DNA of 25,195 nt from a virus: the IMG/VR virus record IMGVR_UViG_3300032323_003003, positions 1 through 25,195 of that record; one strand, written 5' to 3'. A program made the position numbers and the translations under genes. Shown in pieces: positions 5,229 through 13,244 of this stretch; position 1 is the stretch's first letter, and each line of letters starts with the position of its first letter. The notes beneath the pieces were generated by a model. It had not been told where the DNA came from, made no database searches, and worked only from the letters and a program-made list of their open reading frames with translations.

Positions 5229-5626
5229 CGTTGCACCACCAGGACGAATGCAAGGCTCATGGCGACGCCGGCCAGGACGCCGATCGCGTACGCCGACAGA
5301 CGGCTCCCGCTCGGGCAAGGCTGCTTGCTCTTTTCGCACGCCTTCCACTTGTCCACGCATCCGGCGGCGACCTGCTCCTGGACGAGGCAGGCCCGAGCGG
5401 TCGATTCGTTGATCCAGTAGCCGTCCTCGTCGGTGACCAGGATCTGGATGTCCTCGTCGGAGAGCCGCGGCTTGGTGAGCTTGGAGCCGGCGGGAAGCGG
5501 GACGCTCTGAGCGTAGGCGTCGCAGCTGTGGAAGCAGGCCGACAGAAAGAAAAAGAGGGAGGCCAGGATGAGAGGCGTCCATCCCAACCGCGACACGCCG
5601 GTGTCTGTTGTTGGAGTCCTCGTCAT
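5225..5626 (-). CDS. Candidate unimolecular spanin (outer-membrane lipoprotein with C-terminal inner-membrane helix), 133 aa
   Basis: From ATG 5626 (overlapping the upstream TGA) the protein has a basic N-region, a hydrophobic stretch and a lipobox-like LSAC at residues 28-31, then a periplasmic-type middle with Cys80, 90, 97 and 104, and a C-terminal membrane helix at about 110-131 ending VQR. Lipoprotein signal at one end and inner-membrane anchor at the other is the u-spanin layout of phage T1 gp11, which is also of similar length. Spanins disrupt the outer membrane in the last lysis step. The neighbouring holin-like and endolysin genes support this. If the signal is cut by signal peptidase I instead, it would be an ordinary membrane protein. 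Confidence 0.6.
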   Translation of the reverse strand: MTRTPTTDTGVSRLGWTPLILASLFFFLSACFHSCDAYAQSVPLPAGSKLTKPRLSDEDIQILVTDEDGYWINESTARACLVQEQVAAGCVDKWKACEKSKQPCPSGSRLSAYAIGVLAGVAMSLAFVLVVQR

Positions 5627-5853
5627 TGCGTACCTGGCCCCCCAAGCTTGTCGAGCGCCGCGGCCACCTCGGGCGGAGCCATGGCGTCGATGACGGTCCC
5701 GGCTCGGGCAACCTCGGCCTGCATGGCGTCGTTTACGTGCTCTTCGCTCTTGAGCTCGGCCTTGGCGCGCTCGAGCTCGTTGCGATAGCTTCGCCAAAGG
5801 ACGAGAGCCGCGACAACGCCCAGGACGATCGCGACGATGACCGGCCAGCCCAC
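5623..5853 (-). CDS. N-terminally anchored coiled-coil membrane protein, 76 aa
   Basis: GTG 5853 follows a GGGGGAG ribosome site by about 6 bases. Residues 3-20 (WPVIVAIVLGVVAALVLW) are a membrane helix, followed by a charged helical segment (YRNELERAKAELKSEEHVNDAMQAEVARAG) and a short tail. The shape is that of an inner-membrane i-spanin or Rz-like protein, but it is short; holin accessory protein is another option. TGA overlaps the spanin candidate's ATG. Confidence 0.6.
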   Translation of the reverse strand: MGWPVIVAIVLGVVAALVLWRSYRNELERAKAELKSEEHVNDAMQAEVARAGTVIDAMAPPEVAAALDKLGGPGTQ

Positions 5854-5854
5854 G

Positions 5855-6061
5855 CTACTCCCCCGGCTTGTACGGGTTCGTCTCGTCGAGCGGGATGGGC
5901 TTGCCGGCCTGGAGCCGGTCCGCCCACTTGCGGAGGAACGCGGCGATGTTGTCGTCCCACTTGGTCCTGGTCCAGGGCGAGACCACCAGCGCGATCGCCG
6001 CCAGCGCCCCCAAGACCAACCCCAGCGTCCGAACCATCTCATCGAATCCGAGCCATTCCAT
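5855..6061 (-). CDS. Putative holin, single membrane span, 68 aa
   Basis: I favour ATG 6061, with a GGGGG ribosome site 6 bases upstream; ATG 6067, which overlaps the previous stop, is possible but leaves no spacing. A membrane helix covers about residues 10-28 (…TLGLVLGALAAIALVVS), followed by PWTRTKWDDNIAAFL, a motif type often seen just after the helix in small phage holin-like proteins (TPT.xDD…). The tail is polar (PLDETNPYKPGE). Position in the cassette upstream of the endolysin fits a pore-forming or pinholin function that times lysis. Confidence 0.6.
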   Translation of the reverse strand: MEWLGFDEMVRTLGLVLGALAAIALVVSPWTRTKWDDNIAAFLRKWADRLQAGKPIPLDETNPYKPGE

Positions 6062-6063
6062 CG

Positions 6064-6345
6064 TCATCCCCCTGTCTGTTGGAGCAGCCACTTCGCGGCC
6101 ACGTAGACCCAAGGCGCAAACCCGCCGGTCGCAACCGTCGCCACGAGCCAGCGATAGAACTTGGCTCGCTTCTCCGCCTCCTGGTCACGAATCTCCGAGT
6201 CGGCGCGCTTGCGGAGCAGCACCTCGATGCGGTCCTCGTACTTTTCCCAGAGCGTGCACGCCCATCCAGCCTGCGACGCGCAGAGGTCGCAATGGTCGTC
6301 GGTGTGGCTGTAGCCATGGCCGGGGTCTGTGCGCGGGCGCGTCAT
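6064..6345 (-). CDS. C-terminally anchored small membrane protein with an HxxCxxC-like segment, 93 aa
   Basis: ATG 6345; an in-frame upstream extension runs into the neighbouring fibre gene and is rejected. The N-terminus carries DDHCDLCASQAGWAC (Cys19, 22, 30 with His18), then a charged helix (LWEKYEDRIEVLLRKRADSEIRDQEAEKRAK) and a C-terminal hydrophobic helix at about 65-88. It is the first gene of the lysis cassette and could be a second holin or antiholin. The possible metal site is unusual for a holin. Confidence 0.58.
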   Translation of the reverse strand: MTRPRTDPGHGYSHTDDHCDLCASQAGWACTLWEKYEDRIEVLLRKRADSEIRDQEAEKRAKFYRWLVATVATGGFAPWVYVAAKWLLQQTGG

Positions 6346-6352
6346 GTCCGTG

Positions 6353-7390
6353 TTACCAGCTCGCGATCCCGGTCTGATAGCGCACGTCCCCGAAGTGGAA
6401 GATGCGCGTGCCGGGCACGCCGCCGTCACACTTGCAGGCCAAGAGCAGCGTGTCGAGCGTGGCCCCGCCGGTGAAAGCAACGGAGCCTAGGTGTGTGCGA
6501 TTCCCGGCCCTGTCGTAGACGTACGCGTCGTAGGTGTTGGTCCGCTTCTGGATCCGCCCAGCGCACCACTGCATGGTGCGAAGCGTTGTCGAGCCCGAGG
6601 AGACTTCCCCGACTCGCCCATAGCCGCCGCTGTCTTGATGATCGAACGCAGCGCCCAAGAAGTTGCTTCCGGTGACGTTCACGAGCGGATAAACGAACAC
6701 GTTTTCTGTGGCTGCCGCATCAGTGGCAAGGCCGAGGCCGATTTGCCCGTAGTTCGTTCCAGACCACGCAACGTTGTTGTCGCTCCAGGCGCATTCAAAA
6801 TACACGCTACAATCGGCCGCGAGCGTGATCGCCTGCGACAGGATGAAGTTCGTGTTGTCAATTGGCTGGACGCTCAGGTAGCCCGGGATGATGGTGCCGT
6901 AGGCTACGCGCGGATTCGTGGCGATCGTGGCATATGGATCAATTGCCGAGCCCGAGAATGCCGTGTTGGGAGTCCATTTTGCGTCGAGCGACCCCGCGGA
7001 GAACCTGTCGTCGAACGACGAGGGGCTCGCCGGGTCTGCGACAAGCGGAGGGATGCCGCCGCGGAGGGCAAGGATCTCCGCAATCGTCGCCTTGCGTCCA
7101 GCGTTGCTGGCGCTTACGTCCTCCACTCGGACGACGTCGTCAGTGGCGAGCGTCCCGATCGCCGTCAGCGCGTTGGTCAGCCCTGACAGGTTGTCGAGCG
7201 TGGCGAACGAGGAGTAAAACTTCACCCCCGTCGAGTTGTTCTCCGTCAGGATGCGATAGCCAGACGCAGCGCCCGGGCCACCTGCCGCGTTTACGTACTC
7301 GGACACGCCGTCGGTGTGGATGGCTGTGGTGTCGCTTCCGGGACCGCCGCCGCCGCCGCCGGATCCTCGTTTTCTGTTGCCAAGCCTCAT
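6353..7390 (-). CDS. Tail fibre / receptor-binding-type protein with a jelly-roll domain, 345 aa
   Basis: ATG 7390 starts MRLGNRKRG followed by a six-Gly linker encoded by (CCG)6 on the plus strand. Residues about 20-120 resemble the generic 'ATDDVVRVEDVSASNAGRKATIAEIL' segment of phage tail proteins. From about 145 on, FDDRFSAGSLDAKWTP opens a concanavalin/LamG-like lectin jelly roll running to the end (…TLDTLLLACKCDGG…RIFHFGDVRY). This fold binds surface glycans in many phage proteins. It is the last virion gene before lysis, where receptor-binding proteins often lie. It shares its first residues with the protein at 7419-7994. Confidence 0.7.
   Translation of the reverse strand: MRLGNRKRGSGGGGGGPGSDTTAIHTDGVSEYVNAAGGPGAASGYRILTENNSTGVKFYSSFATLDNLSGLTNALTAIGTLATDDVVRVEDVSASNAGRKATIAEILALRGGIPPLVADPASPSSFDDRFSAGSLDAKWTPNTAFSGSAIDPYATIATNPRVAYGTIIPGYLSVQPIDNTNFILSQAITLAADCSVYFECAWSDNNVAWSGTNYGQIGLGLATDAAATENVFVYPLVNVTGSNFLGAAFDHQDSGGYGRVGEVSSGSTTLRTMQWCAGRIQKRTNTYDAYVYDRAGNRTHLGSVAFTGGATLDTLLLACKCDGGVPGTRIFHFGDVRYQTGIASW
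7344..7361 (-). repeat. (CCG)6 triplet repeat encoding the poly-Gly linker
   Basis: Six CCG units on the plus strand encode glycines between the short N-terminal peptide and the body of the fibre protein. Gain or loss of units would change linker length without a frameshift. Confidence 0.85.
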
Positions 7391-7418
7391 GGTCTTTCTC
7401 CTGGCGAAGCCGGGCGCG

Positions 7419-7994
7419 TCACGCGCACGCTCCGTCATCAAACACCGCGACGTAGGTCCCAACGCCAAACCCGTCTGCCTGGTCACAGTAAAGCGCAAAC
7501 GAGGACATCGCGGTCTCCGCAGGGGTCTGCGCCCAGACGACGCTCGAGAAGTAAATCTGGTCGGACAGCGGAACGCTCGCGTCGTAATAGGTGGCTCTGA
7601 CGTTGAATATGCGGTCGAAACCGGACAGCTCATCCCACCAAAGCGCGATGGCGTATTCCTCGATGTCGGTGCTCGTACCCGCAATCCAGGCGTTGCGGTC
7701 GCCGACCGCTAGCGTATTCGACCCGCCGAGTCGCTGGTAGTACATGTTCGTTGTGGCCCCCGCCGGGCGTATCGTGTACAGGTGCGTCGGCGCTGGTGTC
7801 GTCGTAAAAATGCGCGCCTCGATTCGGTATCTCCGGCCAGTCGTAAAGCTGATGGAGGACAGCCCCGAGTCACCGCCTGAGCCTGCTATGATGGTTTGCT
7901 TGGCACTGCCTGAGACGGTGTGCGAGCCGAGGAGTTCCGTGCCCCCGCCGCTTACGGCGGCGCTTACGCTTCGGCTTCTTTGCCCAAGCCTCAT
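7419..7994 (-). CDS. Beta-rich tail fibre-associated protein, 191 aa
   Basis: ATG 7994 overlaps the upstream TGA. It begins MRLGQRSRS, nearly the same as the start of the downstream fibre protein (MRLGNRKRG), then becomes beta-rich (SISFTTGRRYRIEARIFTT…, …FNVRATYYDASVPLSDQIYF…) with the alternating pattern of a jelly-roll carbohydrate-binding module. No enzyme motif. I infer a fibre or tip component using the same N-terminal peptide for docking. Confidence 0.6.
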   Translation of the reverse strand: MRLGQRSRSVSAAVSGGGTELLGSHTVSGSAKQTIIAGSGGDSGLSSISFTTGRRYRIEARIFTTTPAPTHLYTIRPAGATTNMYYQRLGGSNTLAVGDRNAWIAGTSTDIEEYAIALWWDELSGFDRIFNVRATYYDASVPLSDQIYFSSVVWAQTPAETAMSSFALYCDQADGFGVGTYVAVFDDGACA

Positions 7995-8758
7995 TGCTGC
8001 GTCTTCTTCCGCGGATAGGCGGAGACGGTGACCGCAACCGCCGCGGAGAATGTGGCGGCCACGCAGTAACCAATCGTGCCCGGCTGGTGGACGAACGGGC
8101 CATCGAGGTACGCCTGATGCGCGGTGAGCGTAACCGTGGGCACGCCTGCGACGTCATCGCCGAGCGTCGCAACCTTGGCGAGCACTACGCGGTGAGTCCG
8201 GTTGGGCCCGTCAAGGGCGAAGTCCGACAGCGTGTGAGTCCCGGTGCCATCGCCCGTGATCGAAACCAGCGCGTTAGCGTCCGCGGCCAAGGCCCCGGCC
8301 CGCGAGGTGTAAAGCCTGAACGTGTTGGCGCCCGTGACGCCGACGTAATAGAGGCCCGTCTGCCCTTGCGGACCGTGCGCAACGTACCCCGCCGGCAACG
8401 CACCGCCGCTGTTGGTCATCTGCACCGGGCCAACCCCGCTTAAAAAGCCGTGTGAGGTGATGTTCACAGTCTCGGTTGCGTGGGTCGTCGTAAACGTCGC
8501 ATCGGCGAACGTGTACGGCTCGAGCCGCATCGCATAAAGGGACGCCGCGGTGAGGTTGGTGGAACCTTCTGCAACGATTTGCAGAGCGAACTCATCTTCG
8601 GCCCAGCCTGGCGATCGTTGCCCATCGCCAATGTTCGCGATGACTCCGCAATCAGCGTCATCAGGGGGGAATGGGAGCGCGGTTTGCGCAGAGCAGATGA
8701 GCAAGCGAGAGCCACTCCATAGGGAGTCGCCCTGCCCGGTGGTGCCGAGAAGAGACAT
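7991..8758 (-). CDS. Tail-associated protein with a phage-tail beta domain, 255 aa
   Basis: ATG 8758 has AAGGAAA upstream. The middle (about residues 88-175) contains the pattern ETVNITSHGFLSGVGPVQMTN… ALPAG… YYVGVTGANTFRLYTS… GTGTHTL, which I recognise as a recurring beta domain of phage tail and baseplate-like proteins. The C-terminal third is also beta-rich. The N-terminal segment is unassigned. Overlap with the next gene suggests the three fibre-region genes are made together. Confidence 0.62.
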   Translation of the reverse strand: MSLLGTTGQGDSLWSGSRLLICSAQTALPFPPDDADCGVIANIGDGQRSPGWAEDEFALQIVAEGSTNLTAASLYAMRLEPYTFADATFTTTHATETVNITSHGFLSGVGPVQMTNSGGALPAGYVAHGPQGQTGLYYVGVTGANTFRLYTSRAGALAADANALVSITGDGTGTHTLSDFALDGPNRTHRVVLAKVATLGDDVAGVPTVTLTAHQAYLDGPFVHQPGTIGYCVAATFSAAVAVTVSAYPRKKTQQ

Positions 8759-8802
8759 GCTGTTTCCTTTTCAGCCAGCTCTTTGCCGGCGTCGTTAATT
8801 GC

Positions 8803-11160
8803 TTAGCCGGCGCGGTTTTGCGCTGGCGTAGGCTCAAAAGCTTTGGATGAGACGCTGCCGAACTGGGGCGTTGCCTTGGGCGCGGTTCCGTCCTCGGTTC
8901 CGGGTTCGGCGAACTGCGTCTGGAGGGTGCGGAGAACTGCGGGGTGAAACGAGGGGTCCATCGGAACGCCGGTGAAGATGGTGAGCGCGAGCTTCTTCTT
9001 GTACGAAATCTTCCCCTTCTGCATTTCGGGGAGCTTTTCGATGACCTCGAGCTTCACCTGCTCGAACCATTCGGGATAGACCGACCGGAAGGCTTCCGCG
9101 TCCTCGGTGGTAACGTTGCCAGAAGAGAGACGCTCAAGCACCCCGGCGGGGTCCTGGGCTGCCTGCGCGGACCTGGCAAACGAGGCAATCTCCATTTCGG
9201 AGGGGCGCCACGAATCTTGCCCGAGCTGCATGGTGCCAAACTCGGGCCGCCTCGGAAGCTTGCTGGCGAGGAAGGCGATGCGTCGGGCCGCAACGGTCTC
9301 CATCCTGTCCGCCAGGAGCGGGCTCTGGAGCCTCAGCGGGGCCAGGGTCATCGCCATGCGCTCGCGCGCCTCCGGGCGCATCTCGAACGTCCCATCCGGC
9401 AGGGGCGCGGTCTGGTCGCGGAGTTCGCGCTCGCGCTCGCGGAACGACGCCACGAGTTTGAGCTTGGTGGGCGCCTGTGACAGAGGCGCAGCGGCGGCCG
9501 GTGCGTAACTCGTACCAGAGAGCACCTGAAGCGCTCCCCGCCGGGTCATGGGCGTGGCCTTGGCGGCCGTGTCGGCAAACGCCCCGATCGCCGCCGATGC
9601 CCGGCCGGCGACTTCTGCGCCAGCCTTGCCGAGACGGCCCGAGACGAGCCCGGTAAAGCGCTCGCCGAGTTCACGGCCAACCATGCCGCCGACCATTGCG
9701 CCGGCAGGCCCTGCGATCATGCCGCCGACCGTGGCAGCTCCGCCGGTGATGGCGGTGCTGGCGACGTTGGATGCCACGCTGCCGACAAGGCCCTTGCCGG
9801 CCCGTCTGGCCGCATCGAGCTCCTCGACGAGGGCGTAAAGCTTTTCGTTCTGCTCGAGGATCTGCGGTAGGCGCTCGTAGGCCTCTCGCCGCATGGAGGC
9901 AACCTGGCCGTCGCGAAGAGCGTCTCGGAACTTGGACGCGTCCCCAGCGTCCACCGACATCGTCGCGCCTCTCTCGGCCTTGAGCGTGGACTCCGGGTCT
10001 ACGCCGTTTTTCCAGTTAACAAACTTCCGGGTCTCAGCCGCGTCGAGCTGCACGATGTTGTCGTCGGCCCGGGACTTGATGCGCGAATCGAGAGCGCCTG
10101 CCATGCGGTCTTCTTCTTTGGCGACGCGGGCGAGGAACTTGTCATCGGCGATGGCTTCGCGGAGCGCCTCGCTCTCTTTTTCGAGATGCTTGCGCACAGT
10201 CCAGGGGGTGCGCTCGAGCTCCTTGGGCGTGTCGGCAAGCTTGCCCATCCTGCTGCGGGCGTCCCACGCCTTGCCGGACGGGGCCCCGTCCAGGGCGAGA
10301 GCAACGTCGCGGTCGGTTGCGCTGCGATACGTCGTAAGCTGAGGGGCGAGCCCGTCCTCGGGCACCACGTCTGTGCGATTCTTCAGCCCCTCGGCATACT
10401 CGCCCGCAACCTTGCCCGCCTTCTTGAGGCCAAGCTCCGCAGCCTTGCCAAAGATGCCCAGCGCTCCGCCGATTGCCCCGCCGTAGAGCGCCTTTTCGCC
10501 AAGAACCGAGACCAGCCGCTCGGCGGTCACGGGGTCGTCTGAGAGACTGAGCTCGGTTACGCCTTGGCCGACGCCGAAGGCCACACCTTCAAGCCCCGTG
10601 GCGATACCGGCACCGGCAATCTTTGATACCGCACCGGCGCCCGCTCGGGCCGCCAGACGCTCGCCGAGGGCCGCGGTGCCGCGAGTGACTGCGCCGGCCG
10701 GAAGAGCCGTAACGCCTTTGGCGAGAGCGCCAGAGCCCCCTGCGGCCAGCGCTGCGACACCGCCAACGACCTCGCCGGCCAGCCCCGCGTTCGGATTGGC
10801 CTCGGTACGGAGGCGCATCTCCCTTTGCCGGTCGTCGCTGGCGAGCGCATCGGACAGGCCGAGAGTGAGCGTGCCGAGGCCCCGCTCCCCGAATGTCTGA
10901 ACCGTGTCCAGCGCTCCGCCGTACTGACTCTCGACTTGCGCTGTTCGGGCCTGGTTAAACGACTCGGACAGGCTCGGGGACGAATAGCCGCGACGGAGGA
11001 ACTTGGCAGCCTCGGACGCAGGAACGGCGAGGTCTCGCCCCGAGATCGGGTCTCGGACCGGGACGGATGACGCGCCAAAGCCCTCGCCGATCGCTGCCTC
11101 GAGCTCGTCGGCCGAGTTTACCGCTCGGACTTCCCCGCCCCTGTTTACGAGAATCGGCAT
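8803..11160 (-). CDS. Large internal virion / DNA-ejection-type protein, 785 aa
   Basis: ATG 11160 lies one base after the preceding TAG. The N-terminus has two 'VxVxxxExxxAxxxGY' units (about residues 10-30 and 40-60, ending FLRRGYS), a feature I associate with podovirus internal proteins. Glycine/alanine-rich amphipathic or membrane-prone stretches follow at about 126-205, 222-245 and 457-496, separated by charged helical segments. Such proteins are packaged in the capsid and enter the envelope to form an ejection conduit, as T7 gp15/gp16 do. No lysozyme or transglycosylase motif is visible. Pairing with the 692-aa and 300-aa proteins upstream suggests a three-part ejectosome, by analogy only. 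Confidence 0.68.
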   Translation of the reverse strand: MPILVNRGGEVRAVNSADELEAAIGEGFGASSVPVRDPISGRDLAVPASEAAKFLRRGYSSPSLSESFNQARTAQVESQYGGALDTVQTFGERGLGTLTLGLSDALASDDRQREMRLRTEANPNAGLAGEVVGGVAALAAGGSGALAKGVTALPAGAVTRGTAALGERLAARAGAGAVSKIAGAGIATGLEGVAFGVGQGVTELSLSDDPVTAERLVSVLGEKALYGGAIGGALGIFGKAAELGLKKAGKVAGEYAEGLKNRTDVVPEDGLAPQLTTYRSATDRDVALALDGAPSGKAWDARSRMGKLADTPKELERTPWTVRKHLEKESEALREAIADDKFLARVAKEEDRMAGALDSRIKSRADDNIVQLDAAETRKFVNWKNGVDPESTLKAERGATMSVDAGDASKFRDALRDGQVASMRREAYERLPQILEQNEKLYALVEELDAARRAGKGLVGSVASNVASTAITGGAATVGGMIAGPAGAMVGGMVGRELGERFTGLVSGRLGKAGAEVAGRASAAIGAFADTAAKATPMTRRGALQVLSGTSYAPAAAAPLSQAPTKLKLVASFRERERELRDQTAPLPDGTFEMRPEARERMAMTLAPLRLQSPLLADRMETVAARRIAFLASKLPRRPEFGTMQLGQDSWRPSEMEIASFARSAQAAQDPAGVLERLSSGNVTTEDAEAFRSVYPEWFEQVKLEVIEKLPEMQKGKISYKKKLALTIFTGVPMDPSFHPAVLRTLQTQFAEPGTEDGTAPKATPQFGSVSSKAFEPTPAQNRAG

Positions 11161-11161
11161 T

Positions 11162-13240
11162 CTATTGCTGCGGCTTCCCTGCGCGTTTCAGCACGCCGTT
11201 GAATCCGAGCTTTTGGAGCTCGCCGGTTTCCTTGGCCTTCACCAAGATCGCCTTCTGCTCCGGCGTAAACTCCGATCGCCAGCCATCGCTGTATTCCGGG
11301 AACTCTTGCTTGAAGAGCTCGTCGGAGCTGGTGCGCTGGAGGGTTTGCCTCATCCCAGCGACGCCCTCCGCCCCCACGACCTTCTCTGCGTTGGCGAGCC
11401 CCTGCGCGAATGCCGGGTCGAAGGCTAGGCTCGGAGTGTCGCGAAGCACCGTCCGCAGAGACTCAAGGCCCTGCTTCACGTCTGCCGGGTTGGATGAGTT
11501 CAGGCCGGCGAGGGCTACCCTGTCCGGGCTCTGGGTGCTCTTCGGTGCCGTGTCGTGGAGGAACGGGAACTGCTGGAGGTCGATGTCCTTGTCCACGTCG
11601 AGGGCTTCTCGTTTGAATGCGTCACGGGCCTGCTTCATGAAGGCGTTACCCTTGGTGAGGGCCGCCGTGTCGCGGATGGAGGTCGGGTCTCCGACGACGG
11701 TGTCCATGAATTTGACGTAACCCTCGTCAAGCGTGCCGCCCTTGGATGCCTTGCGATAGTCGTCCTTTATCCCGCCGCCCAGACCCTCGATCTCCTGCAT
11801 TTTCTCGCCGTAGAGCGGGCTGCTTTTTTCCGTGACAGAAAGCTCGCCGCGAAGCTCAACGATTCGCCTCCACTTCGCATCCATGGACGCCAGCGCGTTC
11901 TTCTTTTCCTCGAACTCGGTGAGCTGCTTTTCCGTACGCGCAACGACGGGCGCCTGCGTGACCGTGCCGTCTGCGTTCTTCACGTTCTTCATGACGGTCT
12001 GGCTTTGGCGCTGGCCCATCTCGGCCATGTGCTTTGTGTACTGCTCCGCGGTGAGGCCGCCGTATTTGCCCTTCTCGGCCTGGAGGTCGTTGTACTCGCG
12101 CACGTCTTGCTCATATCGCTTCTCGCCCGTGACTGCGCCCTTCCACGAAGCCGCGGCACTCGTCTGCGCAGCCTTGGCCTGGCGCAACTTGATGCCCTCT
12201 TCGAACATCTGCTGGCGCTGCTTTTCGCGAGACGCTGCGATGGCGTCGTCCACAGACTTCACAGCCGCGGCCGCTCGCCGGTAAGAGTCGCCAGCCGGGT
12301 CGAACTGGCCCATCGCCACCTCGGCCTTCTGCTTCAAGTCCTGAAGCATGGCGAGGCGCGACGTTTCCATCGCTTCATAGACGTTTTTGCCGCGGTTAAC
12401 CTGGTCGTTCACGAGGCCCCGGCGCTCGCCAAGGCCGGCGCGCTGATTCATCAGGTCCTGGCGCTGAGCTTCGACGTCGCCGTCGATCTCTTTCATGACC
12501 AGGTCCAGGCCCGAGTTCTGTCCCCCACGATAGGGCGAAAGCAGGCCGCCGATGATGGCGGAGAACATCGCGCCAATCTTTCCGGCGGTGGACTGGTTTC
12601 TAAACCACCGGCCGCGGTCTTCTTTCGTGCCTGCGATGGCCTTGGCCTCTCGGTCAAACTCGTCAGCCTTATCGTCGGCAAACCTGTTCAGGTCGGCGAC
12701 GAACCGCGCGCCATCGCGAACCTGACGCTCGTTTTCGATGATGCCGTCCTCAACGACCTTGAGGCCAACCTGCTCCCTGTCGCTCTCGGCCAGGCTGCTG
12801 TCTTTGGCGAATTCCTGCGGGGTCTTTGTGTACTCGGCCTGAACCCCCGCCGCTGTCGGGTCCGCAGGCTGAGCCTGCGCGGGGGCGGACGCCGCGCCCT
12901 GCTGGGTCGGAGTAGCCTTTGCGAACGCAGCGCCAAACGCAGGGATCTTCCACGCATCCGGCAGCGGCTCTTCTGGGGCCGCTTGAAACATCGGAGCCTG
13001 CTCTGGCTCGGGGGCAACGAGCTGAGGAGCCTGCTCGGGGGCGGCCCCGAACAGCGGCGCAGCTGGCGCCTGTAGCTCCTGCGGACCCGCATCGCTAAAC
13101 CACGCCGGTGGCGGGAATGGGCCTGCGTCTACGGGCTCAGGAGCAGCCGCTGGCTGCTGCATCCATGGCGCAGGCGGAAGCTCTTCGCCCGGCATGGGCG
13201 AATAAGGAGCGGTTAGCGTCGGGTCAAAGGGGTTCGACAT
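11162..13240 (-). CDS. Internal virion-type coiled-coil protein with Pro/Ala-rich head, 692 aa
   Basis: The first about 130 residues are low-complexity and rich in Pro, Ala and Gln (…PAPWMQQPAAAPEPVDAG…). The remainder is mostly alpha-helical: a hydrophobic helix at about 218-235 (GKIGAMFSAIIGGLLSPYRGG) followed by NSGLDLVMKEIDGDVEAQ, a motif type found in phage ejection proteins, then long coiled coils to the end. The gene lies between the S74 protein and the 785-aa ejection-type protein. I infer an internal capsid or ejectosome component. The antisense frame opposite is long but only a shadow of the GC-rich code. Confidence 0.65.
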   Translation of the reverse strand: MSNPFDPTLTAPYSPMPGEELPPAPWMQQPAAAPEPVDAGPFPPPAWFSDAGPQELQAPAAPLFGAAPEQAPQLVAPEPEQAPMFQAAPEEPLPDAWKIPAFGAAFAKATPTQQGAASAPAQAQPADPTAAGVQAEYTKTPQEFAKDSSLAESDREQVGLKVVEDGIIENERQVRDGARFVADLNRFADDKADEFDREAKAIAGTKEDRGRWFRNQSTAGKIGAMFSAIIGGLLSPYRGGQNSGLDLVMKEIDGDVEAQRQDLMNQRAGLGERRGLVNDQVNRGKNVYEAMETSRLAMLQDLKQKAEVAMGQFDPAGDSYRRAAAAVKSVDDAIAASREKQRQQMFEEGIKLRQAKAAQTSAAASWKGAVTGEKRYEQDVREYNDLQAEKGKYGGLTAEQYTKHMAEMGQRQSQTVMKNVKNADGTVTQAPVVARTEKQLTEFEEKKNALASMDAKWRRIVELRGELSVTEKSSPLYGEKMQEIEGLGGGIKDDYRKASKGGTLDEGYVKFMDTVVGDPTSIRDTAALTKGNAFMKQARDAFKREALDVDKDIDLQQFPFLHDTAPKSTQSPDRVALAGLNSSNPADVKQGLESLRTVLRDTPSLAFDPAFAQGLANAEKVVGAEGVAGMRQTLQRTSSDELFKQEFPEYSDGWRSEFTPEQKAILVKAKETGELQKLGFNGVLKRAGKPQQ

Positions 13241-13244
13241 CGGT

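Noticed and set aside
6353-8758. Diversity-generating retroelement acting on the fibre genes
   Set aside because: No reverse transcriptase gene and no template/variable repeat pair seen in the window.
8785-8816. GCCGGC inverted repeat after the 785-aa protein gene
   Set aside because: Stem of six with a long loop and no T-tract in the transcribed direction. Not a credible terminator.
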